Source of the DNA: ZC4RG35 sp040878345
GTDB lineage: Bacteria; Actinomycetota; Acidimicrobiia; Spongiisociales; ZC4RG35
Assembly (NCBI GenBank): GCA_040878345.1
Contig: JBBDML010000004.1
Span: 62,001 to 126,000, forward strand
Direction: 5' to 3'
Length of the DNA stretch: 64,000 nt
A model generated the notes under the pieces. It was given only the letters and a program-made list of their open reading frames with translations, ran no database searches and was not told the DNA's origin. The translations under genes and the position numbers were made by a program. Positions within the stretch are counted from its first letter, which is position 1, and each line of letters opens with the position of its first letter. Shown in pieces: positions 23,664 to 32,182 of this stretch.

Positions 23664-24947
23664 CTAGCCGACAGCGCTCCCCCAGCTCTGGAAGCCTTCG
23701 TCGATGAGGTCGATGGCCCAGTCGAGCTCCTCCATGGTGGTCACCAGCGCCGGGATGAAACGGAGCACGTTCCCGTCGGGACCACAGTCGATGATGATCA
23801 GGTCTCGATCGAAGACATGGGCCTGGACGTGCTTGAAGGCCTTGGCGTCGGGTGCCCGGGTGGCGCGGTCCTCGACCAGCTCGACCCCGATCATCAAACC
23901 GAGCCCCCGAACGTCACCGATGACGTCGTGACGCTCTGCGAGCTGGTTGAAACGCTCGAGGGCCCGTGCCGACAGCCGGCGCGCATGGGGCAGCAAGTCG
24001 CCCATGGTCTCCATAACAGCCACCGCGGCGGCGGCGGCCACCGGGTTCCCGCCAAAGGTGGTGCCATGCGATCCCACCGGCCAGGAGTCGATCCTCTCCC
24101 TGGTGGTCCCGTATGCCGAAAGGGGGAGGCCATTGGCGATCCCCTTGCCGATGGCCATCAAGTCGGGCTTGGCCTGGTAGTGGTCGGACGCCCACCACTC
24201 TGCGGTCCGGCCAAAGCCGCTCTGGACCTCGTCGTAGATCATGAGGATGCCGTGCTCGTCAGCGAGAGCCCTGAGCTCGTCGATGAACCGGGGCGGTGCC
24301 GGCACGTAACCACCTTCCCCCTGGACCAGCTCGATCAGGAAGCAGGCGATGTTCTTGGGGGTGACCACGTGCTTGAACATCAGGCGCAACTCGAGGAGAC
24401 AATGATCCACTGCCTCGTCGATGCTCATTCCCCACCGGTAGGCGTGGGGGTAGGGGGCGACGAACACCGACCCCAGGACCGGGTGGTAGCCATCGCGGTA
24501 CCGGGCGTTGGAGGTGGTGTAGGTCACCGACCCCATGGTCCGGCCGTGGAACCCGCCCCGGAAGGTGATCACGCCCTGGCGTCCCGAGGTGTACCGGGCC
24601 AGCTTGACCACGGCTTCCACCGCCTCGGCGCCGGAGTTGGCGAAGGCGAACTTCTCGATCGCCGGCGGGGTGATGTCACGGAGCATCTCGGCGGCGTCGA
24701 CGATGCTGTCGTACCTGAATATGCAGCCCGAATGGACCACCTTGTCCAACTGGGCGCGGGCTGCCTCCACCACTGCGGGGTGGTTGTGGCCCAGATTGGT
24801 GACTGCCGTGCCACAGGCGAAGTCGGCCCACCGCCTCCCGTTGACGTCGGTCACCCAGATCCCCTGGGCCTTGGCGGCGTGGATATCGGTGTCGAAGGCG
24901 ATCACCGGGGCGATCACGTCGTTGTGACGGCTCAAGAGGTCGGCCAT
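23664..24947 (-). CDS. Class III aminotransferase (4-aminobutyrate aminotransferase-like)
   Basis: A 427-residue PLP aminotransferase of the ornithine/GABA group. Visible are FANSGAEAVEAVVKLAR (phosphate binding), TFRGGFHGRTMGSVTYT, MIYDEVQSGFGRT (PLP aspartate) and Lys268 in MAIGKGIANGLPLSAYG. The substrate amine may be 4-aminobutyrate, an omega-amino acid or another; no succinate-semialdehyde dehydrogenase lies beside it. TAGACT is eight bases before the ATG. Divergent from the purine catabolism cluster. Confidence 0.88.
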   Translation of the reverse strand: MADLLSRHNDVIAPVIAFDTDIHAAKAQGIWVTDVNGRRWADFACGTAVTNLGHNHPAVVEAARAQLDKVVHSGCIFRYDSIVDAAEMLRDITPPAIEKFAFANSGAEAVEAVVKLARYTSGRQGVITFRGGFHGRTMGSVTYTTSNARYRDGYHPVLGSVFVAPYPHAYRWGMSIDEAVDHCLLELRLMFKHVVTPKNIACFLIELVQGEGGYVPAPPRFIDELRALADEHGILMIYDEVQSGFGRTAEWWASDHYQAKPDLMAIGKGIANGLPLSAYGTTRERIDSWPVGSHGTTFGGNPVAAAAAVAVMETMGDLLPHARRLSARALERFNQLAERHDVIGDVRGLGLMIGVELVEDRATRAPDAKAFKHVQAHVFDRDLIIIDCGPDGNVLRFIPALVTTMEELDWAIDLIDEGFQSWGSAVG

Positions 24948-24955
24948 GCCCAGGC

Positions 24956-24961
24956 AGTCTA
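24956..24961 (-). promoter_or_regulatory. -10 box of class III aminotransferase gene
   Basis: TAGACT on the minus strand, eight bases before ATG at 24947. Confidence 0.5.
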
Positions 24962-25060
24962 TCGGGCGTGGTCAAACGGGCCGCGAGGTCATTCCCGACC
25001 CAGCTTCTCGAACCAGACGATCGCCGGTCGAGGACGGTCGGATGGCGCCATCCCCGCCAC

Positions 25061-25066
25061 TAGCTT
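25061..25066 (+). promoter_or_regulatory. -10 box of purine catabolism cluster
   Basis: TAGCTT, nine bases before ATG of allB at 25076. It probably drives allB, alc-uraD, uraH and uox together. Confidence 0.4.
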
Positions 25067-25075
25067 GCGCTCCCG

Positions 25076-26374
25076 ATGACGAGGTTCAGGTCGACGAGGG
25101 TGGTGGTGGACGGTGAGGTGAGGCCGGCCACCGTCAGGGTCGAAGCCGGCTTGGTCGTCGCCATCGGCGATGGGGCCGCCGATCATGACTTCGGTGACCT
25201 GTTGCTGATGCCGGGCTTGGTCGACACCCATGTCCACGTCAACGAGCCGGGACGCACCCACTGGGAGGGTTTTGCCACCGCCACCGCGGCCGCCGTGGCC
25301 GGGGGTTGCACCACCATCGTCGACATGCCGCTCAACTCCGTTCCCCCAACGGTGACGGTCCAAGCCCTCGAGGAGAAGCGCGAGGCGGCGAAGGCCGGCC
25401 TCGGGTGCGACGTCGCCTTCTGGGGTGGGTTCGTGGGCCCCCTCGATCAATTGGGCCCGCTGACCGAGGCTGGGGTGTGTGGTTTCAAGTCGTTCCTGGT
25501 CGACTCGGGCGTCGCCGAGTTCCCACCGGTCAGCCCAGACGAGCTAGGGGCGGCAATGGCGATCATGGCCCGGCTCGCGGTTCCTGCTCTGGTGCATGCC
25601 GAAGACCCTGACCAGCTTCGCCCCCTTGGGATGAGCCCTGGCTCCTACCGGGGGTATCTCGAATCCCGGCCGGTGACGAGCGAGTTGGAGGCGATTCGCC
25701 AGGTGGCCGGTCTGGCCGAGACAACCGGGGCCCAAGCCCACATCCTCCACGTCTCATCCGGGGAGGCCGCCGAGGCGATCGGTCGGGGCCCGGGCAATCT
25801 GAGCGGTGAGACCTGCCCCCACTACCTCACCTTCTCGGCCGAGGAGATCCCCGACGGCGCCACCCTGTTCAAGTGCACCCCTCCGATCCGTGAGGCCGAG
25901 CATCGTGAGGCCCTGTGGCATGGCTTAGAGTCGGGCTGGGTCTCGATGGTGGTCTCTGACCACTCGCCGGCGCCGGTTGACCTGAAGAACGTTGACACCG
26001 GTGACTTCACCACTGCCTGGGGCGGCATCTCCTCGCTCCAACTCCGGCTGCTCGCCACCTGGACCGGGGCCTCTGAGCGCGGCCATGGCCCACTGGAGTT
26101 GACTGAGTGGCTCTCGGCGGCCCCTGCGCGCCTCGCAGGGCTCGGCGATCGCAAGGGGGCGATCGCCATCGGGATGGATGGGGACCTGGTGGCCTGGGAC
26201 CAGGATCGCCCCACCGACGTCGCTGGATCGGCGCTCCGCCACCGCCATCCGGCCACGCCCTACGAAGGGATGCGGCTGCGGGGGCGGGTGAGCGCAACCG
26301 TGCTCGGCGGCCACATCGTCTTCCCTGGCAACGGCGCCATGGAGCGGCGTGGCAGGATGCTTGCTCGCCGATGA
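25076..26374 (+). CDS. allB: Allantoinase
   Basis: A 432-residue amidohydrolase that opens allantoin to allantoate. The binuclear zinc site shows DTHVHVNEPGRTHWEGF (HxH), the carbamylated lysine in GFKSFLVDSG, His in LVHAEDP and LHVSSGEA, and the last Asp in VSDHSPAP. DMPLNSVPPT is typical of allantoinase rather than dihydropyrimidinase. It is the first gene of the ureide operon; its TGA overlaps the ATG of the next gene (ATGA), so the enzymes for consecutive steps are translated together. Confidence 0.93.
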   Translation: MTRFRSTRVVVDGEVRPATVRVEAGLVVAIGDGAADHDFGDLLLMPGLVDTHVHVNEPGRTHWEGFATATAAAVAGGCTTIVDMPLNSVPPTVTVQALEEKREAAKAGLGCDVAFWGGFVGPLDQLGPLTEAGVCGFKSFLVDSGVAEFPPVSPDELGAAMAIMARLAVPALVHAEDPDQLRPLGMSPGSYRGYLESRPVTSELEAIRQVAGLAETTGAQAHILHVSSGEAAEAIGRGPGNLSGETCPHYLTFSAEEIPDGATLFKCTPPIREAEHREALWHGLESGWVSMVVSDHSPAPVDLKNVDTGDFTTAWGGISSLQLRLLATWTGASERGHGPLELTEWLSAAPARLAGLGDRKGAIAIGMDGDLVAWDQDRPTDVAGSALRHRHPATPYEGMRLRGRVSATVLGGHIVFPGNGAMERRGRMLARR

Positions 26375-27798
26375 TCGATCTTCTCTCTGCAGGTGTGGGC
26401 GGCCGGGTCGTCGAGCTCAACGACGAGTTCTTCGCCGAGGCGGTGAACCTCATCAACGAGGCTCCACCCACATGGAAGGATGGGCAGTACACCGATCGGG
26501 GGAAGTGGATGGACGGCTGGGAGACTCGTCGTCGCCGCGACCCCGGACATGACTGGTGCGTGCTCGCCCTCGGTCTGCCCGGCATCGTGCAGCGGGTCAC
26601 CGTGGACACTTCCTTCTTCACCGGCAACTTCCCGGAGGAGTTCTCTCTGGAAGCCTGCGGCGTGTCGGCGGACGATCGGCTCGGCGAGGCCCAATGGGTC
26701 GAGTTGATCCCGGTCACCGGGCTGGCCGGCGACTCGGTGGCGATGTTCGAGGTGACCGATCCCCACAGGGTGACCCATCTCCGCCTCAACATCTTCCCCG
26801 ACGGCGGCGTGGCCCGTCTCCGTGTCGACGGCGAGCCAATCCCCGGAAGAGAACGGGTCTGCCCCGGGGGTGTCGTCGACCTGGCTTCCCAGGAGGTGGG
26901 TGGCGCCGCCTTGGGAGCCTCCGATACCCACTACTCGCCGCCGTCCAACCTGCTCCGACCCACCGCCTCTCGGGGAATGTGGGATGGATGGGAGACCCGC
27001 CGGCGACGGGGGCCCGGTCATGATTGGGCCATCATCCGGCTCGGTCTTCCCGGTCTGGTCGAGACTGTGGTGGTCGACACCACCCACTTCAAGGGGAACT
27101 CGCCGGGCTGGGTCTCCCTGGACTTCTCCGATGACGGCGAGGGCTGGTCGTCGGTGGTGGAAACGACGCCGGTTGGGGCCGACGCCCTGAACCAGGTCGC
27201 CATCGATCCCCCTCGGCACGCCGCTTACGTTCGTCTCTCCATACATCCCGACGGAGGGGTGGCCCGCCTCCGGGTGATGGGTCGAGCAGACATCGAGGTT
27301 GTCGGCGCCATCCGCCTCGCATACGTGAACTCCCTCTATCCGCCGGAGGCCCGCCGGTTCTTCCACACCGCCTGCGCCTCGACGACATGGGCAGTGGAAA
27401 TGGCGGCGGCCCGGCCCTTCGCCAGCGTCGAGGAAGTGCACCACAGGGCGGGGCAGGCCTTCGACAAGTTGACCGGGGCAGACTGGGCCGAGGCCTTTGC
27501 CGGCCATCCCCGGATTGGGGAGCGGGGCGATGCGACCGCCAACCGAGAGCAGGGGGGGACCGCTGGCGCCGGTGACCAGACCCTCGACGAATTGGCCGAG
27601 GTCAACCGGGCCTACGAGGAACGGTTCGGGCTCACCTACATCGTCTACGCATCGGGGAAGACGGCCGAGGAGATGCTCGCCATCGCCCGCACCCGGTTGG
27701 GGAGCACGAAGGAGGAGGAGATCGCGACTGCCGCCGCCGAGCAGAGGCGGATCACCGATACCAGACTGCGACGAATGACCTGTCAGGAGCCTTCGTGA
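26371..27798 (+). CDS. Allantoicase fused to OHCU decarboxylase
   Basis: A 475-residue two-function protein. Residues 1 to about 312 hold two allantoicase repeats, each with a WETRRRR motif (WMDGWETRRRRDPGHDW near 46-62, MWDGWETRRRRGPGHDW near 203-219) and a LRLN/VRLS-hPDGGVARLRV motif. From about 315 to the end lies a complete UraD domain: YVNSLYPPEARRFFHTACAS, FAGHPRIGERG with the catalytic His at 379, and TYIVYASGKTAEEML. Allantoicase splits allantoate to ureidoglycolate and urea; UraD decarboxylates OHCU to S-allantoin, two steps earlier. The fusion is continuous with no stop or frameshift. Starts and ends overlap the neighbours by ATGA and GTGA. Confidence 0.93.
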   Translation: MIDLLSAGVGGRVVELNDEFFAEAVNLINEAPPTWKDGQYTDRGKWMDGWETRRRRDPGHDWCVLALGLPGIVQRVTVDTSFFTGNFPEEFSLEACGVSADDRLGEAQWVELIPVTGLAGDSVAMFEVTDPHRVTHLRLNIFPDGGVARLRVDGEPIPGRERVCPGGVVDLASQEVGGAALGASDTHYSPPSNLLRPTASRGMWDGWETRRRRGPGHDWAIIRLGLPGLVETVVVDTTHFKGNSPGWVSLDFSDDGEGWSSVVETTPVGADALNQVAIDPPRHAAYVRLSIHPDGGVARLRVMGRADIEVVGAIRLAYVNSLYPPEARRFFHTACASTTWAVEMAAARPFASVEEVHHRAGQAFDKLTGADWAEAFAGHPRIGERGDATANREQGGTAGAGDQTLDELAEVNRAYEERFGLTYIVYASGKTAEEMLAIARTRLGSTKEEEIATAAAEQRRITDTRLRRMTCQEPS

Positions 27799-28109
27799 GC
27801 ACCGTGAGCACCCATGTCCTCGATCAGGCGACCGGACTGCCGGCGGTGGGGATGGTGGTGCGTCTGTCGATCTGGGTCGAAGATGGCTGGCAGAGACTCG
27901 CTGAGTCGGTGACCGACGGGACCGGCCGGGTCACCTCATTCCCCGAGATCGGCGAAGGTCGTCATCGTCTCAGCTTCGAGACCGGTCCATGGGGCAACGG
28001 GTTCTTTCCTTTCGTCCCGGTGGTCTTCGAGGTCGAGGAGGGTGATGGCCACTATCACGTACCCCTACTCCTCAGCCCATTCGGTTACGCCACCTACCGG
28101 GGGAGCTGA
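27795..28109 (+). CDS. uraH: 5-Hydroxyisourate hydrolase (transthyretin-like)
   Basis: A 104-residue enzyme that hydrolyses 5-hydroxyisourate to OHCU. The family signatures are present: THVLDQATGLPA at the N-terminus with the active-site His, the central RHRLSFETG with Arg/His, and the C-terminal YRGS tetrapeptide. The GTG start overlaps the stop of alc-uraD, and urate oxidase starts one base after its stop, so the substrate is passed between products of adjacent cistrons. Confidence 0.95.
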   Translation: MSTVSTHVLDQATGLPAVGMVVRLSIWVEDGWQRLAESVTDGTGRVTSFPEIGEGRHRLSFETGPWGNGFFPFVPVVFEVEEGDGHYHVPLLLSPFGYATYRGS

Positions 28110-28110
28110 G

Positions 28111-28926
28111 ATGGCCCTCGGCGCCAACAGTTGGGGGAAGTCCGAGGTCAGGGTGTCAAAGATCCATCATGGCGCCGGGACCGATGACTTCTCCGACGTG
28201 ACCGTCCAGGTCCGACTCGAAGGGGAGGTGGCGGCAGCCCACACCGACGGCGACAATCGCGGTGTCCTTCCCACCGACACCATGCGGAACACGGTTTACG
28301 GGCTGGCCCAGGAGCATCTCACCAAGGACCTCGAGGGGTTCGCCTCCCGGCTGTGTGAGCGATTCCTGACCTCATCGGGGGTGACCAAGGCGACGGTCAG
28401 CCTATGGGAGGCGAGCTGGGCCCGAGAGACCGCGACGGGCTTCGTGGGCGCGGGGTCGGAGCGCCGGGTGGCCACCGTGGCCCGCGGCTCCGAGGACTCG
28501 ACCATGGCCGGCATCGAAGGGCTCGTCCTCCTCAAGACCACCGGCTCGTCCTTCTCCGGGTTCCCCCGTGATGAGTTCACTGTCCTGGCGGATGCCGAAG
28601 ATCGCTTGCTGGCCACGTCGGTGACCGCCGGGTGGCTCTACTCATCACTGCCGACCGACACCGCCGTAACCTGGTCCAAGGTGCGACGGGCGCTGATCGA
28701 CGACTTCTTCGCCAACTGTTCGGCCTCGGTCCAGCACCAGGGGTACATGATGGGCGAGGCGGTGCTGGCAGCCGTCCCCGAAATCGAGGAGATCACGCTC
28801 TACCTCCCCAACCAGCATCATCTCCCCTTCGACGTCTCGAGGTTCGGCGTCGAGTGGGCCGGCAACGTCTTTCACCCCGTGTCCCAACCATATGGGGACA
28901 TACGGCTCACCGTGACGCGCGATTAG
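28111..28926 (+). CDS. Urate oxidase
   Basis: A 271-residue cofactor-free uricase that oxidises urate to 5-hydroxyisourate with O2. Catalytic residues match the family: Lys in KSEVRVSKIHH, Thr in VLPTDTMRNTVY and His in NQHHLPFDVSRFG. The ATG follows the uraH stop directly, with GGGAG of the uraH end as ribosome site. Last gene of the allB-alc/uraD-uraH-uox run. Confidence 0.95.
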   Translation: MALGANSWGKSEVRVSKIHHGAGTDDFSDVTVQVRLEGEVAAAHTDGDNRGVLPTDTMRNTVYGLAQEHLTKDLEGFASRLCERFLTSSGVTKATVSLWEASWARETATGFVGAGSERRVATVARGSEDSTMAGIEGLVLLKTTGSSFSGFPRDEFTVLADAEDRLLATSVTAGWLYSSLPTDTAVTWSKVRRALIDDFFANCSASVQHQGYMMGEAVLAAVPEIEEITLYLPNQHHLPFDVSRFGVEWAGNVFHPVSQPYGDIRLTVTRD

Positions 28927-28985
28927 CCGTCGATCCGCTCGGCTCCGGCCTAACTTGTCGGGCTAGATACCCAATGGAGTCAACG

Positions 28986-29408
28986 ATGCTGCGTGGTGGA
29001 GTTCGGTTGCTGGTGATCGCCATCATCGCCGTGGGGTGTGGTGGCGGCGGCCAGTCGGTCTTCGAGATGGACGTCGGCATGTGCTTCGACGACGTCGATG
29101 TCGATGAAGTGACCAGTGTGCCGACCGTAGATTGCTCGGAACCGCACGACAACGAGGTGTTCGACATCTTCGACTACACCGAGGCCGAGTACCCGGGCCA
29201 GGAAGCCATGAACGACGCGGCGCAACAGCTGTGCATCGACGAGTTCGAGGCCTACGTGGGAATCACCTACCAGGAATCGGAGCTGGAGGTCTTCGCCATC
29301 ACCCCGACCGCCCAGAGCTGGGAGGACGGCGATCGCGAGATCATCTGCAACCTCTACAACCTCGACTTCAGCAAGCTCACCGGCTCGATGAGAGGCGCTG
29401 CCCGCTAG
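28986..29408 (+). CDS. Lipoprotein with septum-formation-like domain
   Basis: A 140-residue lipoprotein: basic start, hydrophobic stretch and lipobox IIAVGC, then a domain beginning MDVGMCFDDVDVDEVTSVPT and VDCSEPHDNEVFDIFDY, as in the Septum_form family (PF13845-type), with paired cysteines at CFD...CSEPH and LCIDEF...IICNLY. ATG 28986 is preferred to 28974 because GGAG lies six bases upstream. Family members are found in Actinomycetota; the role in septation is only suggested by name. Its stop TAG shares the CTAG tetranucleotide with the stop of the convergent DUF6986 gene. Confidence 0.75.
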   Translation: MLRGGVRLLVIAIIAVGCGGGGQSVFEMDVGMCFDDVDVDEVTSVPTVDCSEPHDNEVFDIFDYTEAEYPGQEAMNDAAQQLCIDEFEAYVGITYQESELEVFAITPTAQSWEDGDREIICNLYNLDFSKLTGSMRGAAR

Positions 29409-30745
29409 GGCCGATCATCAGCACCAGCCGACCTCCTCCCTTCGAGGATGCGGAGGAACGATCGTGTGTTGAGCTCCTCGACGGTCAGCCCGGTGCGGCG
29501 GGTGGTCTCGGCCTCGCTGACCGCCCCACAGTTGATGGCTCGAAGGAAGTAGTTCAACAGCCCCTGGCCGGTGGCTGCGTCGTCGAACACGTCTCCGATC
29601 AGGGTCGCCTTGGCCGCCGACTCGACGAAGTTGGAGAGCCGAGCGGCCGCCTGATCGAGACCCTCGAGGAAGAAGGAGTACACCGCGGCGTAGCGGGTGG
29701 CGAGTTGGCCGGGATGGAGGTCCCAGCCCTGGTAGTAGCCGTGGGACAGGGAGTGGCGGATATGCCCGTAGTGGAGCTCGAGGGCGTGATGCACCGTTTC
29801 GAGATTCTCCCGGTCCTGCTCGGTGGTCATGGGGTCGCCACGATGTATCGGCACCGGCAACACGTTGGTAGCCCCGTCGGAGAGCCAGATCCCGGTGCCG
29901 GCCAGGCTCACCTGGAGGTTGTCCTTTGCGAAGGCGCACGCCGAGTGGTCCATGGTCTGATAGGTGGCGGTGATGCTCATCGAGGCGGTGTAGTCGTAGG
30001 TCCCGAAATGCGCTCCCCGGACTCTGCCCCCGGCGGCCTCGATGAATCTGCGCAGCCCCGAGGTCCCGTCGACGTCGATGACGGTTTGGGGGGTCTCGAC
30101 CATCAGCTCCAGTGCGATCTCGACCTCGAGTGCCCTCTCGAGATGCGCCAGGGCCTCGGCGAAGACAGCCACCTGATCGACGTGTTGGATCTTCGGGAGC
30201 GTCACCGCAAAACCGGCAGGCAACCCGCCAGCCTCCTCGACCAGGGTGGTGACGAACAGATCGAGGGTGCGCAGCGACCGCCGGTGGAGATCAGCAGACA
30301 GCGATTTGACCCGAATCCCGATGAATGGCGGGAGACTGCCGGCTTTCATCCCGGTAGCCACCTCCTTGGCGGTCGACCTGGCGTGACCGTCCTCCTCCTC
30401 GTCGGGTCGATGCCCGTAGCCGTCCTCGAAGTCGATCCTGAAGTCCTCCACCGCCTCTCTCGCCAGCTTCTCCCTCACCAGAGGGTGCACCTGTGTGGCG
30501 AGCGCCGAATCCATGCCCACCGCCCGGGACAGGTCATCGGGCCCCGGGAGCCACCTCTCCAGCGATTGGATGGCAAGGGACCCGAGTCGGGAAGCGGTGT
30601 CGGAGGAGAAGAGCTGGGCCCCCCCGTAGACGGTGTGGACCGGTTGCCGCTCCGGTCGCTCGCCCGGGAAGTCGGTGCCGACACGTGCCGAGGCCGTCTG
30701 GAGCCGTCTGCTCCAATCATGCATGGTCTGGTCGTCGAAGGTCAC
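29405..30745 (-). CDS. DUF6986 / CitE-like aldolase-lyase family protein
   Basis: A 446-residue protein of the HpcH/HpaI-CitE TIM-barrel superfamily. Likely Mg-binding and catalytic residues are in RIDFEDGYG, ELMVETPQTVIDVDG (Glu) and HFGTYDYTASMSI (Asp). Family members are annotated DUF6986 or, without support, phosphoenolpyruvate kinase. The reaction is unknown. Its place inside the purine catabolism cluster suggests a step after allantoate, such as use of ureidoglycolate or glyoxylate; this is inference, and it is transcribed opposite to the cluster. TACGCT lies eight bases before GTG 30745. Confidence 0.75.
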   Translation of the reverse strand: MTFDDQTMHDWSRRLQTASARVGTDFPGERPERQPVHTVYGGAQLFSSDTASRLGSLAIQSLERWLPGPDDLSRAVGMDSALATQVHPLVREKLAREAVEDFRIDFEDGYGHRPDEEEDGHARSTAKEVATGMKAGSLPPFIGIRVKSLSADLHRRSLRTLDLFVTTLVEEAGGLPAGFAVTLPKIQHVDQVAVFAEALAHLERALEVEIALELMVETPQTVIDVDGTSGLRRFIEAAGGRVRGAHFGTYDYTASMSITATYQTMDHSACAFAKDNLQVSLAGTGIWLSDGATNVLPVPIHRGDPMTTEQDRENLETVHHALELHYGHIRHSLSHGYYQGWDLHPGQLATRYAAVYSFFLEGLDQAAARLSNFVESAAKATLIGDVFDDAATGQGLLNYFLRAINCGAVSEAETTRRTGLTVEELNTRSFLRILEGRRSAGADDRP

Positions 30746-30753
30746 GGTCGGCG

Positions 30754-30759
30754 AGCGTA
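30754..30759 (-). promoter_or_regulatory. -10 box of DUF6986 gene
   Basis: TACGCT on the minus strand, eight bases before GTG at 30745. Confidence 0.5.
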
Positions 30760-30810
30760 GACCGTTCGCCGGCCGGGACGACCGTATCGTTCCGACCCTC
30801 GAGCGAAGGA

Positions 30811-32175
30811 GTGAGTCTGACCTCGTTGCTGGTCAAGAACGCCCACGTCCTGGCCACCATGGACGGGAGGGAGATCCAGGGAGGGGGCCTGTACGCCGAG
30901 GACGGGTGGATCAAGGCGGTCGGGCCCACCGACGAGATCCCTGGGACCGCCGACGAAGTGGTCGACCTCAGCGGTCACGTGGTGCTGCCCGGTCTGGTCA
31001 ACACCCATCACCATCTCTACCAGACGCTGACCCGGGCCTTCCCCGGCGCCCAGGACTCCGGGCTGTTCGACTGGCTCCGCACCTTGTACCCGGTGTGGGC
31101 CCGGATGACGCCGGAGCACGTCCGGGTCTCGACCAGGCTAGGGCTGGCCGAGCTCGCCCTCAGCGGGGCCACCACGGTCTTCGACCATCACTACCTGTGG
31201 CCCAACGGATCTTCTGTCGACGACCAGTTCGAGGGTGCCGCCGGTCTCAACGTCCGGTTCCACGCCTCCCGGGGGTCGATGAGCCTCGGAGAGTCCGAAG
31301 GCGGTCTTCCCCCCGACTCCGTGGTGGAGAGTGAGGACGTCATCCTGCGACGGTCCCAGGAAGCAGTGGAGCGCCACCACGACCCGTCACCGGGGTCGAT
31401 GCGGATGGTGGTCATCGCCCCCTGTTCCCCGTTCAGTGTGACCGACTCCCTGATGACCGGGTCGGCGGAACTGGCCCGCTCCTTGGGAGTTCGGCTCCAC
31501 ACCCATCTCGCCGAGACCGCCGACGAGGAGCAGTTCTGTGTCGACAGGTTCGGTCGCCGCCCCGTCGAGCACATGGAGCACCTCGGTTGGGCCGGTGACG
31601 ACGTGTGGTACGCCCACGCCATCCACGTCGCCGATGACGAGGTGGCGCGGATGGGGCAGGCCGGAACCGGTGTTGCCCACTGCCCGACCTCGAACATGCG
31701 TCTGGCGTCGGGGCTGGCACCGGTATCGCGATTCCTCGAGGCAGGGGTGCCGGTCGGCCTCGGGGTTGACGGGTCGGCGTCGAACGACTCTTCCCACATG
31801 CTGGCCGAGGCACGCCAGGCCATGCTCCTCAACCGGTTGTCGGTGTCACCAGGGATGGGCCACGGGCCGCAGATGACGGCTCGTGCCGCTCTCGCCCTGG
31901 GTACGACCGGTGGAGCCAGGGTGCTGGGCCGGGATGACGTCGGGAGTCTGACCCCGGGGTCGGCCGCCGATCTGATCGCCATCGATCTGTCGCAGATCGA
32001 GTTCTCCGGCGCCCTCCATGACCCGGTGGCCGCCGTGGTCTTGTGCGGGCCGGCGCGAGTCGACCACTCCTGGGTCGGAGGCCGGAGATTGGTCGAGGAT
32101 GGACAGGTGGTTGGCCTGGAGCTGGCCAGTCTGGTAGCCGAGCACAACCGACTCGCCGCCGGTCTGGCTGACTAA
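30811..32175 (+). CDS. 8-Oxoguanine deaminase-type amidohydrolase
   Basis: A 454-residue cyclic-amidine deaminase of the AtzA/TrzN/guanine deaminase-like group. The sequence LPGLVNTHHHLYQTLTRAFP, RLHTHLAETADEE, WYAHAIHV and LGVDGSASNDSSHML gives the mononuclear zinc site (HxH, His, His, Asp) and closely follows enzymes shown to deaminate 8-oxoguanine to urate. That product feeds urate oxidase in the same cluster. The frame is open upstream, but LLVKNAHVL is the usual start region; GTG 30811 is chosen, with AAGGA directly before it, an unusually short spacing, and TTG 30826 as alternative. Confidence 0.82.
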   Translation: MSLTSLLVKNAHVLATMDGREIQGGGLYAEDGWIKAVGPTDEIPGTADEVVDLSGHVVLPGLVNTHHHLYQTLTRAFPGAQDSGLFDWLRTLYPVWARMTPEHVRVSTRLGLAELALSGATTVFDHHYLWPNGSSVDDQFEGAAGLNVRFHASRGSMSLGESEGGLPPDSVVESEDVILRRSQEAVERHHDPSPGSMRMVVIAPCSPFSVTDSLMTGSAELARSLGVRLHTHLAETADEEQFCVDRFGRRPVEHMEHLGWAGDDVWYAHAIHVADDEVARMGQAGTGVAHCPTSNMRLASGLAPVSRFLEAGVPVGLGVDGSASNDSSHMLAEARQAMLLNRLSVSPGMGHGPQMTARAALALGTTGGARVLGRDDVGSLTPGSAADLIAIDLSQIEFSGALHDPVAAVVLCGPARVDHSWVGGRRLVEDGQVVGLELASLVAEHNRLAAGLAD

Positions 32176-32182
32176 CTTGCCG

